This document shows, one piece after another, positions 22,911 to 34,710 of a DNA stretch of 64,000 nucleotides. Location of the stretch: contig WSYJ01000092.1 in the NCBI GenBank assembly GCA_020186115.1, forward strand, positions 222,001 to 286,000, written 5' to 3'. The notes under the pieces were generated by a model, which was given only the letters and a program-made list of their open reading frames with translations, had not been told where the DNA came from and did no database searches. Position numbers and translations under genes: made by a program. The DNA is from Histomonas meleagridis. Taxonomy: Eukaryota; Parabasalia; Tritrichomonadida; Dientamoebidae. The first letter of the stretch is position 1. Each line of letters begins with the position of its first letter.

Positions 22911-23360
22911 TGGATTCAATATACATAAAGATATTAAATATTTTCTTTATTCTTTCATTTCCAAAAGTTAACTTAACAAAAATTATTCTTTAATAAAAGT
23001 TATATTTTCACCACTTGATAATTGAAAAGTATTTTTTTGTATATTAAATTTCAGTTGTTTTTGAAATTATATAACAATATCTACATATATAGGCAAGAAT
23101 CACATATTTTGTTTGATTTGCAAGCTAAATAATAAATTATAATATATATGTATAATAGTATGTTTGTTTTAATTTGTATATCAGAGGTGGAATTGATATA
23201 AAATTAATATCAACTCTTTAACAAAACTTTAATTCTACAAAATCATCTTAAATTATTATATATTAATAAAACATAAGGACGATATTGCAATGAAAATTGT
23301 TTTACTTTTATAATAATTTTTACCAATTAAAGAATTAAATTTATATCTTTTTATTCATAT
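22911..23360. other. Intergenic, no gene seen
   Basis: Highly AT-rich spacer between the ankyrin pseudogene and the end of the giant HECT-like gene. No coding or RNA signal recognised. Confidence 0.6.
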
Positions 23361-26300
23361 TTATTTGGAATATAATTCATTTTGCACTTCTTCTACTAAT
23401 TCGTTCCATTTCTGCGTATCATTGTCATTGCTCCAAAACATTGTTCTTTCTGTCGCTTTAATTCTAACAATTGGTTCTTCCAAAATGTCATCTTTGAGCA
23501 ACTCTTCGACATATGGAATACTTTCGATAATTGGTGTCATTTGGTAAATGCGCGCAAACATCGGATCGTTCGCTTTCACGCAAAACGTGTCGATCGCTCT
23601 GAAGACGCCATTACGAATCGCCTTCAGCTGCCGTTCGTATGGTAATATGTAACTTTCCATTTCTTCGTTCGTTGGATTCGATTCAGCAAATTCTTTGTCG
23701 ATGTCTTCGAAGTCATCTAAAATTGGTTTGCAGCCATAAACGCAACGAATCACAACACGCGACAACTGAAGCGGAATCTGGAAATTAGTTGTGAACGCCC
23801 AATGCATCAAAAATCCGAAACCTGAAAACGCTTCGAAATCTGTTAAAGAATTTGCGTTTGGATTTGGGAACAAAAAGTTACTTTTTGCATTAATTTTAAT
23901 AAATAATGAATTCGTTAAGTTACTTATATGACTATAAATTGTACTTTTACTATTCCCGAATTTAATTTTTAATGGGAAATTTTGTAAATGTTCTTCTGAG
24001 ATAAAAAGTGAAAAATCGTTAAACCTTTGAAAGAAGTCTTTGAATTCAATTGAATTGAATATTTTCGATGGAAGACGTTTAAATTTACTGATGAACGATA
24101 CACTTTCGCTCGAGTTTGCAAATTTCCAATTTAAGTCGAAGACAAACTCGCGCAACCCTTCTAACTCAAAATTATGGATAGAACAATATGAATCAAAGCC
24201 ATTCTCTATGGAGTATAAATATATTTGGATCAAATAACAAATTGATTCCGGTGAAATTGTCGGAAATATTTTTTGTAACATCGAACTATTTAACGCTAAT
24301 GACGTCGGAATGTGATTGGAATGAAGGAGCCCGGCAATGAGGTAAATGTGCGACTCGACCTTATTCGTAAGCTGACTGACTAATTCTTGATATATTTTAA
24401 TGATCTTTGTAATTGTAATTGGCGTAAAATGTCCAAATTGTGAAATTGGGATAATTCGAATCGGATATTTCTCTTTCGCATTTTGATTAAACGAAAGTAA
24501 AAATTTGTTAGATTTGACAATCGAAAATCGCTCTTTAACTTCAATGTTGTTGACATATATGGAATTATTGACGAAATTCGTCGAATAAATTGCACAACTA
24601 TCAACGTTATCATACGAAATATTGAAATCTTTCGTTTGTTCTTTCGGTGAAATTTCGGTAACTAATGTCGGAACAGAGAAACAGTCAAGCGTGACTGTGG
24701 TGATGATTGGCAACTTGAGCTTGGAGACATTACCTAAAATTTCGAATTTATTTTCGCGTGGTAATACTAATTGGATACAAATATTCATCGCAAGTTTAGA
24801 GATGTAATTACCTTCAAAGTTATTGATAAGAAGTTCTAATGTATTAACAAAGTTTTGACGAACAATTTCCAAATCGTCGCTTTGATTCGTGATGCAATAA
24901 ATAGAAAATAATGTTAACGTGATTCCTAATGTAAAATGCGTAATTTTACTGATTGATTCAAATGATATAATTTTTTATATATTCATTAATAATATGTTTC
25001 GGAATTTTACGTTTTATTAAGATTAAATAATACCAAATTGTATAAGTTTCAGGAAATATAATTTTCCCATCATTTAATATGTATTTAAACAATGGAATTA
25101 ATATTTTTTCATGTAATTGAATCAAAATGTTTTCATTTCGTTCTGAAACTTTAATTAAATAATTTATAAATTGTAATGAAAACTCAAATAAATAATTTTC
25201 ATACAAATTAATTGGTGAAATTGTTAATATTATGAAGTCGCTCGATGTAATTCCTTTTATCTTAAATAAATCGCCAATTAATGTGATTTGACTATTTTTA
25301 ACAATCGAATCATATTTACAATTACTTTGCGAATCTAAAAATTCGATATTCGTTTGTGAGAATTTAATATTATTAATTCGAATATAAATTAAATCCGAAT
25401 ATGGACGTTCTACATCAATAATGTTTTGTGATGACACAATAATTGATTTTTCTTCTTTAATTTTTGGATTAGTTAATGTATTTAATGTTAATTCTAAAAA
25501 TGAATTAAATAAATTCGAATTTATAATATATTTAAATATAATTTTACTTTCTTCCGAATATTTACCTTGAATTGATTGTTTATTACCAAAATTGGATATT
25601 ATTTTCGGTATTATTTCTATAAGATTTTCATTTGAATATTTATTGGAATTGTTAATAATGTCATTAATTAATATTAATGAATTCGCTTTTTCATTTATCA
25701 TATTAAGATAAAAGTTTCGTTTTTCTTCACTAAACATTGAATGTTGAATGTTTTCATTATATAAATCGGGATTTAGAAATTCTGGAATCGTTCGCTTGAT
25801 ACGTTCAATTCCATGCGAAAACTTTTCATAATTTTCTAAGTTATCTAATGGCGATAAATATGAATTACGTTCAATGTTACGTTCGAAATTCGTATTCGAA
25901 TGATAATATATGTTATTCCGTTTGGTTAATAATCCAATTTTATGTTTTTCTTCACATGAAAGTATAATTGGTCGTTCAACATCTGTTTGATATAAGTTTT
26001 TATTATCGAAATTATAAAATTCATCAAGTTCCGCATCAATGTTTTCTAATGTGATTAAATTCATTGATTTATCTGATACAATTAAAGGCTCTTGAGTTTG
26101 AACAATTAAATCATTCGAAATTGAAATATTTTCAATGTTTTGATATATAAATGGTAAATTACCGTTGTTAATTTTTATCGAATTCAAATTATCTAATGTG
26201 ATAATAACTGTAACACTTTCATATATTTCAATTCTTTTTATTGATTCGTTAACAATTGAATTATTTTTAATGATTAATGCAAATTTATCTTCAAATGAAA

Positions 26301-29300
26301 CATAAAATCCAATCGTAACTAATTCATTATTAATATTTATATGATATTTATAAAGTTCAAATGATTTATCAATGCCATTTATCAATGAAATATCAAAACT
26401 TTCGGATTCAACTGATATTTCGAAATATAAAAATTTATTTTTCGTTTGAATCTTTGGTAATAATTGAAATGAATTCGAACTTAATAAAATTCGTTGATTA
26501 TGATTTAATGATGTAATTCTTTTATTTGAATAAATATGCGTAAATTGTTTAATGTTATTTTGTGGCTTAATTAAGAAAATTGGAATATTTTTACTTTTGA
26601 CTATTTTCGGCGTTTCTTTACTGATAAAAATTGGTGAAATTTCGCCATAAATTGATAATGAAACTTTCGGAAAATAAATTTCGTCGCCAATTTGTATAAA
26701 CATTTCATCATATGTATCAATAAATCCAAATGTAATTTCTTCTTTAGTGATTTGAATTGTTGTATTACAGACATGTAATCGTAAATCAGAATCAATTAAA
26801 AATGTATATGTATAACAACTATTTGTTTGACAATAACCAAATAATGAATTTGGCTCTGGTTTAAATGTTAAATATTTTTGATTTTGATTATTTTTAATGA
26901 TAAAAATTTGTTTTTCTGAATTTTCTTCGATTAAATATTTATATAAATTCTTTTCATTTTCTTCATTAAATGGTTCAAATTTATGGATTAAATTATTTAC
27001 TTCAATTTCATTAATCAAATTATTATTATAATTATTATAACTTAATTCTGCTAATGCTAATTTAGCTTGTCGTGAATATGAACTATTTAACAAATGTTTA
27101 ACTGCTTCAATTAATTCATTGTTTTGTTTCGGTATAAATTTCGGATAAATTGGTATAAATTTCAAATTATAATAATTCATGTTAATATTATTAAGGATTG
27201 GGAAATCTAATTTAATACCTTCTTTATCAATTAAATGAAAATTGAAATAATCCATCCCAAAGATTCGATATGTTTCATTGTTTTGTATTAAGCGAACTTT
27301 TTGATATAAATGAATTGGTAAAAATCGTTGCGATAATATTAACAAACAACTAAATGCTTTCGGCTCCGGCACTTGTAAATATTTCGTTAATTCATATAAA
27401 GAATTTGAGTCAATTAATTCGCGTAATACATATGTTCTTAATATTGAATAATTTTTACCAATTGAAAACTGTTCTTCATTTTCATATTTAATTTCTTCAA
27501 AATAATTTTTACCAATAATTGTTAATAATTCTTCAAAATTTGGTAATTCATTAACTTTAGCTTTAAGTTTAAACTTATGAATAATTTCTAATATATTTAA
27601 TATAATATTTGGACAATTAAATTTTAGTAATGATATAATTAAATGTGTTAAAATTGGTTTAACTTCTTCTGTTTGGTTTAAATATTTCGGAATTTCAGAT
27701 AAAAATATTAAATAAGGAATTTGAAACTTTGGTGAATTTATTTCTCGTTTATCATTAATTTCAATAAGATATGAAATAAATTTATATATTAATGTGTCGT
27801 TATTCTTAATTATACATTGAAAAACTAACTTCGATTTATTAATTAATGATTCGATATGTTTATCTTCAATTTTTATTAATATATTCGAAAATTTTTCATA
27901 ATAATTTTTTAATGATATTTTTAACTTTTTCATCAATAGTTATATCTAATTTAAGCGCTAATATTAATTTCGTTGAAATATTTATTAATTCATTTAAAGT
28001 GTTATCAATAACATCAATATCTTTAAATGATTCTATTAATTGTTGTCCAAGTTCTTTACCTTCTTTAGTATCTTTAAGTGTGTCGATTAAATATGAACAT
28101 TTTTCTTCTGTAATATGTGTTAATGGATGTAATAAAAGAAATCCAGAAATTTGTTTGAAAAAATCAATTTTTTCGATGTTTGAATATGAAATTATATTTT
28201 CTGGTCGATTTGAAATCATTAATAATTTATTTAAACTTAATTCTTTAATTAAATCATTTTCATATAAATATTTAATAATTAAAAATGTAATTGGAAATAC
28301 TGAATTTGAGTCAAATAATTTTTGTAATATTTCTTTATCTTCTTCATTAGTATAAATTGTTAATAATTGTTCTAATAAATTTTCTTTTTCTTCTTTAGTA
28401 AGTAATTTTTCATTTATTATATTCTTAGGAATATTAAATTTATAAATATTTCCCATTTCATTAATTTTACTCGTTAATTTATAAAGAATATCAAAGAAAA
28501 AATATCCAAAATCATAAAAAGGATTCGGCGATAAAAATGGCGCTGACTGTGTAATAAATGCTGTGATAATTGCTTTGTAACCATAGCCATTAATAGATTC
28601 ATCACTTACAAATTTAAATGTCAAATGTGTGGACGTAGTTTTAATATGCGATGTCCAATTCTCAAATTTACCACTCATTTTATCTGTAAGTGGATTTTCC
28701 ATTTTGGCATCTGTAAATATTTGCAAGTAATCTGCATTTCGCTCTGTTTCTGTTTGTGAATCAAAATCAATTGTAATGTAACGCGCTTCTGGAAAATTAT
28801 AATGTTTAACAATTTCTTTTCCATTTTCATATGGATGCGGCGTTTCTTCGATTGTTACTATTGTCGAATTTGATGGATTTCGTCCTTTTTTATGTTTATT
28901 CGCAAATATTTCTAAATCTTTAATTGTAGTATATTTCAAAAACTCTTTTACAAATGGAATTATATATTGACTTATCGAATTATCGATAATTGTTGATGTT
29001 AAATATATTTCAAGTGGATAAATAATATATGGAATTAATGTAGACAAAACATATTTAGAACATTTTTGTAATATTGGAAGTAATTGTAATATTATTGATG
29101 GAGAATAAATATATTCTTGAAATATTCCGCGATTAATTGTTATAAGTAATGTTGATAAAAATGGATAATTTACTAATGAATCTTTGACTGATTCTTCAAT
29201 AATATAAATAAATTTCGGAGTCATTAAAACTGTGATAAATATATAATAATTACAAAATCCTTTCGAAAAGATTTGATATATTTCTTCTGTTGTTAATTCT

Positions 29301-31157
29301 GTTAAAAGAAGTTCGCATTTTTCGATTGTATCAAAGTATAAATTATTTGGCTGATTTATAATTGAAATTATTAAATTAATTTTAAGTGTTTGATTTAAAT
29401 CTTTTGATTTTATTATATTAATAATTGTATCAAAATCTAAATTCGATGTTTTAACTTCGCGTGTTTGATAATAAATATATAACATTAAAATTGATGGACA
29501 AAAAAAATTTTTTCGAATTTTCGATTTCTTTTTGTGTATTCTCTTCTGAAAAAATTGATTTAATTAATGTTAATAATGGCTCTAAGTTATTTAAATTATA
29601 TTCGAGATTTAAATTTAATATATTTTGTGAATAAATATTTAATGTCATTTTAAATGTAATTAAATATAATAATTTTTCAAAATTAACATTCGAAATATCT
29701 TTCATTAATTGTTTATATATCAAATAAAAATCATAAAATTTCGAATATTTATATATTTTAAATGTTCCGTTTTCATTCGGTGATATTAATGTTTCACTTT
29801 CTAAATCAAATGAAATAAATGGCGAGAAAAATGTCGAATATGCTGTGTACTCTGTTTCGCCTGTTTCTTTCGATATCGAATATATTAATGTCGTCTTGTT
29901 TGAGTTTGGAACTGATATGTGAAGCATAATTTCGTCTGAATATAAATCAATAAATTTGTTTTCGAATATCGATGAAACTGTTTCCTTTGATTCAATTGTT
30001 ACATTAATTTTTGACTTTAGTTTTCCATTATTTGTCGAATCAATAATATATGTATATAATGTATTACCTGAAATTATATAAAGTTCATTTTTATATGATG
30101 TGAAAGGTCCTTCTGGTAATGGTTCTGATATTTGTACTTCGTTAATGATTTCTAATGTATTAATATCAATGATTTTAATTGTATTCGATGACATATTCGA
30201 AAATCGAATAAATATTAGTTCGTTACATATTGACATGAAAATCGGATTCGACCGAAATTGGTCATTTTGCATAATTAATGAGCCTGGAATTGTTCCGCAT
30301 AAACCTGTGCCGACTTTAGCAATGCCAAACGTTGGATCTGATACGTATAGAAAACCTCTGTGCGACGCACATTTACGCGTTGGATATTCATCAATGCTAT
30401 GCGGTGTTGCTTCTCCACTTTTGAGTAATTTACAATAAATTTGTGTAAATTCGTTTAAATTTATAAATGTTTTATATGAAAGCTCTGGAATGTTATTGTT
30501 AACTTTGGTATATAACTCTGAAACACGAGAAAGAATTGCTGCTGAAACTTGAATATGTGGAAGAACTGTCGACATAATTAGAATGTCTTCTGCTTTAGAG
30601 CGATGTTCAATAAAATCAAACCAAAACGAAAAAATTGAATCAATTGACGCTGCTGAATCTTTTAAAAAAATTGATGTCTGGAATAACCACTTAGTGATTT
30701 TATCTGATATTTCTGGTACATCCCAATTAGTAGAATGGTCATTTTCATGTAAAAAAGAACTTAACTTTGGAATTATATTTACAATTAATTGTGGCGTTTG
30801 CTTAAGTGTCGTTTCAATTAAAGGAACAAAAACATCACGCATGATATAAAATGGTGCTTTTAATTGAGGTGTCACAATATCTTCTATTTTAGGAAAAACA
30901 ACTTCTTTTTGGATTAATGAAAAATGATAATATTCCTTAAGTTGCTCTCGGATTTTATCGAGTTCTTTCATTTCTTCAATGTCTTCATTTCGATCTTCTT
31001 CAACTACTCGGTCAACCATTGGAAATTCAGAGAGTAATTTTTCTCTGTCAAGAATATTAAAATCATCAATAAAAGATTGAATTGTGTCTCTTCCATATAT
31101 CATTCCTGGTCCATATTTTGCATATAATTTTTGGAGAGTTGAATCTTCATTTTCCAT
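23361..31157 (-). CDS. Giant HECTD4-like protein with HECT N-lobe-like end, three frame breaks
   Basis: Four abutting frames (31157-29451, 29485-27896, 27936-24958, about 24975-23361) overlap by a few codons each, and each handover lies at a mononucleotide run: A8T6 at 29500-29513, T6 at 27905-27910, T6 at 24971-24976. One ancestral protein of about 2,600 residues is the simplest reading. In order: an N-terminal helical part; a propeller-like part with FGIAKVGTGLCGTIPGSL; a CUB-like domain (PHPYENGKEIVKHYNFPEA, then NGYGYKAIITAF); a SPRY-like region (KFLYFEISVESESFDISLIN); helical repeats; and a C-terminal section resembling a HECT N-lobe (LFPNPNANS, GFGFLMHWAFTTNFQIPLQL, DDFEDIDKEF). No C-lobe with catalytic Cys is seen before the stop. 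The start is ATG 31157, with an AACGGTCA motif 10 nt upstream. Family placement is by pattern, moderately confident. Confidence 0.55.
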
Positions 31158-31167
31158 GAATTTGTGG

Positions 31168-31175
31168 TGACCGTT
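31168..31175 (-). promoter_or_regulatory. Myb-type AACGGTCA upstream of the giant gene
   Basis: Minus-strand AACGGTCA differs from M3 at one position and overlaps TCACC, a weak initiator. It lies 10 nt before the ATG at 31157. Confidence 0.35.
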
Positions 31176-31272
31176 AAAACAGAATCATTTTTTTTGACAT
31201 TTAAAAAATAAAAATATTTCCAAATAAAATTGTTAAATTACATTATTTTATTCAAACATTAAATGGAGTTTA

Positions 31273-33925
31273 TCATCGTGACGTATTTTTATATTTTGTT
31301 TCAAATGTCAATATTTGTTGAAGTACTTCTTCTGGGTTTCCTGTTTCTGCAACTTGAATCATCTCTGATGGAAAACGTTGCGGAATTTTCGGACTTTCTT
31401 CATCTTCAACAATTAATTGTGTGAAATCTATCGTACATTTATCTTTATCTAATATTATTAAATGATTTAATTGTGATTCTTCCCCGACTTTTTCTCATCA
31501 TGTAACCAACCGCTGTTTCAACAACACTTTTTCGCGTTTCGTAATTACTTTGAATCCATTCTGTGGAATCTGTTGAAAATGATTCAAATGATTTTTGGAT
31601 GACTTGAAGCTCATAACTTAACATTTCTGATATTTGTTCCAGAACTGTTATTAAATATGAATCATCATCTGATAGCGCACTAATAATTTCGTCTGTTCCA
31701 TTTATTTTTGATAATATAAATGGATTCTTTTCTCTTATAAGTCTGTTTCGTGTGCGCGTTGAAATTGGTGTCGTCGTATGAACATATGTAAGTGATGCAT
31801 CAGAAATATATTTTTTAATTCCTTCTATTTGCTCATAAAGTGGTGATTCAAATGTTTGCGTTTTGTCTTCTGTTTTAGGTTTGTTCGATCCGCTGATTCG
31901 AACTTTTTTGAAACCTTTTCGTTGACTTAAATGTGAAGGATCAACATAAAGATTTAATTTCTTTCGTGGAATTGGTGTAACTAAATCAGTGTTTGTAAGT
32001 ATTTGATTTAAATCTGAAATTAATGAATTCGTTGATGTCCATCGATCAATTTCAGCTTGTGTTAAATATGTGAAACAGTTGTTTATAATTTCAAAAAGTG
32101 CTGTTCGCAATGGTATGTCAAATAGTTCCTTTTGCTTAATTTCTTCTTCTGATTTACGTTCGTTTTCGATTTGAATTAGTGAGTCATGAAGTGCATTTAA
32201 ACGAATAAAACATTCGTCTTTAACTTTTTGAACTTTTCTCATTCCTCTTTCAACTTGACTACAATGCCATTGCTGAAAATCAAAAACAAGGCTTTGCGAT
32301 GAACTTGGACGTAAAAGGAATTCGCGCATTTCATTTCGCGCATTTTGAAGATGTTTAATCAGTTTTAAATGTGTTGAGTTAATTACTGTAAATATATTTG
32401 AAACAGTGCTTTCATATGTTTGATGAATTGTGTTCCAATGTTCAACAAAAAATGTTTTGATTTCATCTGACAATGATTGAATTGGCTCCAAAAGTGTTTG
32501 AAACATTACATCTGTTGGATATGAAGGTTCAGTTGGCGTTTGAATATTTGAAACAAGTTCTTTTATTTTATTTATTAAATCGCCGTTTATTTCTCTTGTG
32601 TTTAATTCGATCTTATGATAAATGTTTGAAAATTTTTGTTGAATAATTTGGAAATTTGTTTTCATTGTGGATGTACGTAATGGAAATTGAATTATATCAA
32701 ATTTTGGATCTGGAACATTTTCAAGTTTTACAATTTCTGATTCTGTGTTCAAATTAATGTTTCGAATATCATATTGTTCATTAGTTTCTGTGTTATATAC
32801 TTGTGATAACACATCGCGTAAAATTATTTCATTCGAAATATCGAGTTCAATAATCATATCAAATGGATTCATAACTGAAGGATTCGGAAGAGGCAAAAGA
32901 TTCGTGAGTTTATTCCCATTTGTTGGAACAGGACGAAACTTTTCTGAAAGAGAATTATATTCTTCAATAGTATGTGGAAAACCAAAAACAAAACAATCTT
33001 CTTCACATGCAATAAGTTCATTAAATAGCTCATCAATGCGATTTTCAAATTGATTTGCAAAAATGGGTTTAAAACCAACGCACTCGGAAATATGCGCTAA
33101 ATCTTCATCAGTGAAAAGAAGAGGTTTAAAAAGAATACAAACAGAACGACAGCGACGACGTGCGAGTTCTGGCATTACAGAATTTGGATCACAACAATGT
33201 AAAAGCGTTGTGATTAGTTTATATGTGGAAGTGCGAAGTGCCTTAGAATAACTACGAACAGAAAATTCCGGTATAGAAATATGCTCAAAGTCAAATGAAA
33301 TGCTTTTCTGTGTGAAAAATGTAACAATAGATGTATAAAACCGTGGGATGAATGATAAAATATCTGAGATACCAATGAGTTGAAGAGATGTTGTAGTGAT
33401 TTGTTCAATTGTTTCTTTAACATATTCTTGTGTTAATGTATTTGATTGATTTTCAATGTTATTTTTCTTTTAATCACAAAGTTTAAGGTGATGTTGAACA
33501 TTGAATTCATATTCTTCTTTAAGTTTTTGAATAAGTTGTTGAACACGCTTTTGTGAAATAGCAAAATCATATTTTCGTTGAATAATATATTCTTCATTTC
33601 TTGAAATTCGATTTTGAATAAAATCTTTTTTATTGGAATAAGATTTCTTAAGTTCTGCTTTTAATTCAATTTCTGGTTTAGATGGTTTGCATATTCGTTT
33701 ATATAAATAACTTCCTAAAAAATTGTTCATATAATTATCAATTTCATTCGTACATTTAGATTGAAGGATTACTCTGTTTTTACTAAGGAGTTCTAAGCAT
33801 TGTTCTTCTTCATGTCTTCTTGATTTCAATGAAGAAAGAATTTCATCATCCATTTGTACGTTACAAAATTCAATGTTTAAAAAGTCGGGGAGAACGTTTA
33901 CTTCGGACCAATGATTATCAAGCAA
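31273..33925 (-). CDS. SPEF2/CPC1-like flagellar protein part, one in-frame stop and one frameshift
   Basis: Coding signal runs for about 880 codons. The N-terminal 150 codons are a charged coiled coil (ILSSLKSRRHEEEQCLELLS). A TAA at 33470-33472 interrupts the frame, but the same frame continues (ENQSNTLTQEYVKETIEQIT) into an adenylate-kinase-like, P-loop-less domain (CRSVCILFKPLLFTDEDLAH, then DMIIELDISNEIILRDVLSQ) like the one in SPEF2/KPL2/CPC1 of the ciliary central pair. A helical region follows. At CCCC 31482-31485 the frame shifts, and the true end (FTQLIVEDEESPKIPQRFPS to KYKNTSR) lies at 31273. No ATG sits at 33925; the first is 33853. SPEF2 proteins are usually much longer with an N-terminal CH domain, which is absent. 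Trichomonads are flagellate, so the role fits, but the assignment rests on the AK-like part. Confidence 0.5.
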
Positions 33926-34408
33926 GTTAAAACTACTGAAGAAATCAATGAACTCGCAAAGTTAGCTGACACAGTATGGCATGAGTATTTTCCTTGCATA
34001 CTATCAAGTGAACAAATCGATTATATGGTCGAAAAGTTTCAATCTGTTCCTGCACTTACTGACCAATTAAATAACCAAGGTTATAGATACTTCTTCCTAG
34101 AACTAGATGGAACTAAAATTGGTTACACTGGTATCAAATCTGAAGACGGTAAGTTATTTTTAAGTAAAATTTATATTTTGAAACCTTATAGAGGCCATGG
34201 ATATGCAAGCAATACTCTTCAATTTTTGGATGACCTTTGTAAAAAAGAAGGTCTTAAATCTATATGGCTCACTGTCAACAAGAATAACGAACCAACTATT
34301 GCTGTTTACAAGAAAAAAGGATTCCAAACAATCCGCACACAAGTGGCTGACATTGGAAATGGTTTTGTGATGGATGATTACATCATGGAAAAAACTGTTG
34401 CAGCATAA
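33911..34408 (+). CDS. GNAT-family N-acetyltransferase
   Basis: 165 residues, full length for the GNAT fold. Motif D/A strand LSKIYILKPYRGHGYASNTL contains the acetyl-CoA pyrophosphate-binding Q/RxxGxG/A-type loop (RGHGYA), and motif B follows (IWLTVNKNNEPTIAVYKKKGF) with the typical N..A...Y.K.GF. The protein has the compact form common in bacteria, and its A/T bias is milder than its neighbours'; lateral transfer is plausible. Its ATG lies inside the open 5' end of the divergent SPEF2-like frame. Substrate unknown: amine, amino acid or antibiotic-type small molecule. Confidence 0.9.
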   Translation: MIIKQVKTTEEINELAKLADTVWHEYFPCILSSEQIDYMVEKFQSVPALTDQLNNQGYRYFFLELDGTKIGYTGIKSEDGKLFLSKIYILKPYRGHGYASNTLQFLDDLCKKEGLKSIWLTVNKNNEPTIAVYKKKGFQTIRTQVADIGNGFVMDDYIMEKTVAA

Positions 34409-34710
34409 GTAGTTAAAGGCAAAAAATTAAGCGCACGGATCAACATAAAATAAATTTAAAGAAATGCGCAAAGATAATTTTTTTTTCAAAGTTTTTAATT
34501 GAATTTCAAATTTGTTGATTATTTTGATTATAAAATATATATTGATATGCTGTAAAATTTAGTATTCTTTTCATACTAAATAATGATTTTAGTGCTTTGA
34601 GAAATGATGAAGAATTTTTGTCTTAATAAAACTGTTTTGTAATAAAATGAACGATTATTTTCAATTCAATGTGAAATAAATTTTTTAATTTTTTGTTTGG
34701 AATAAAAAAA
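34409..34710. other. Intergenic, no gene seen
   Basis: AT-rich spacer between the acetyltransferase and the next ankyrin gene. No coding frame or clear promoter motif was found. Confidence 0.5.
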
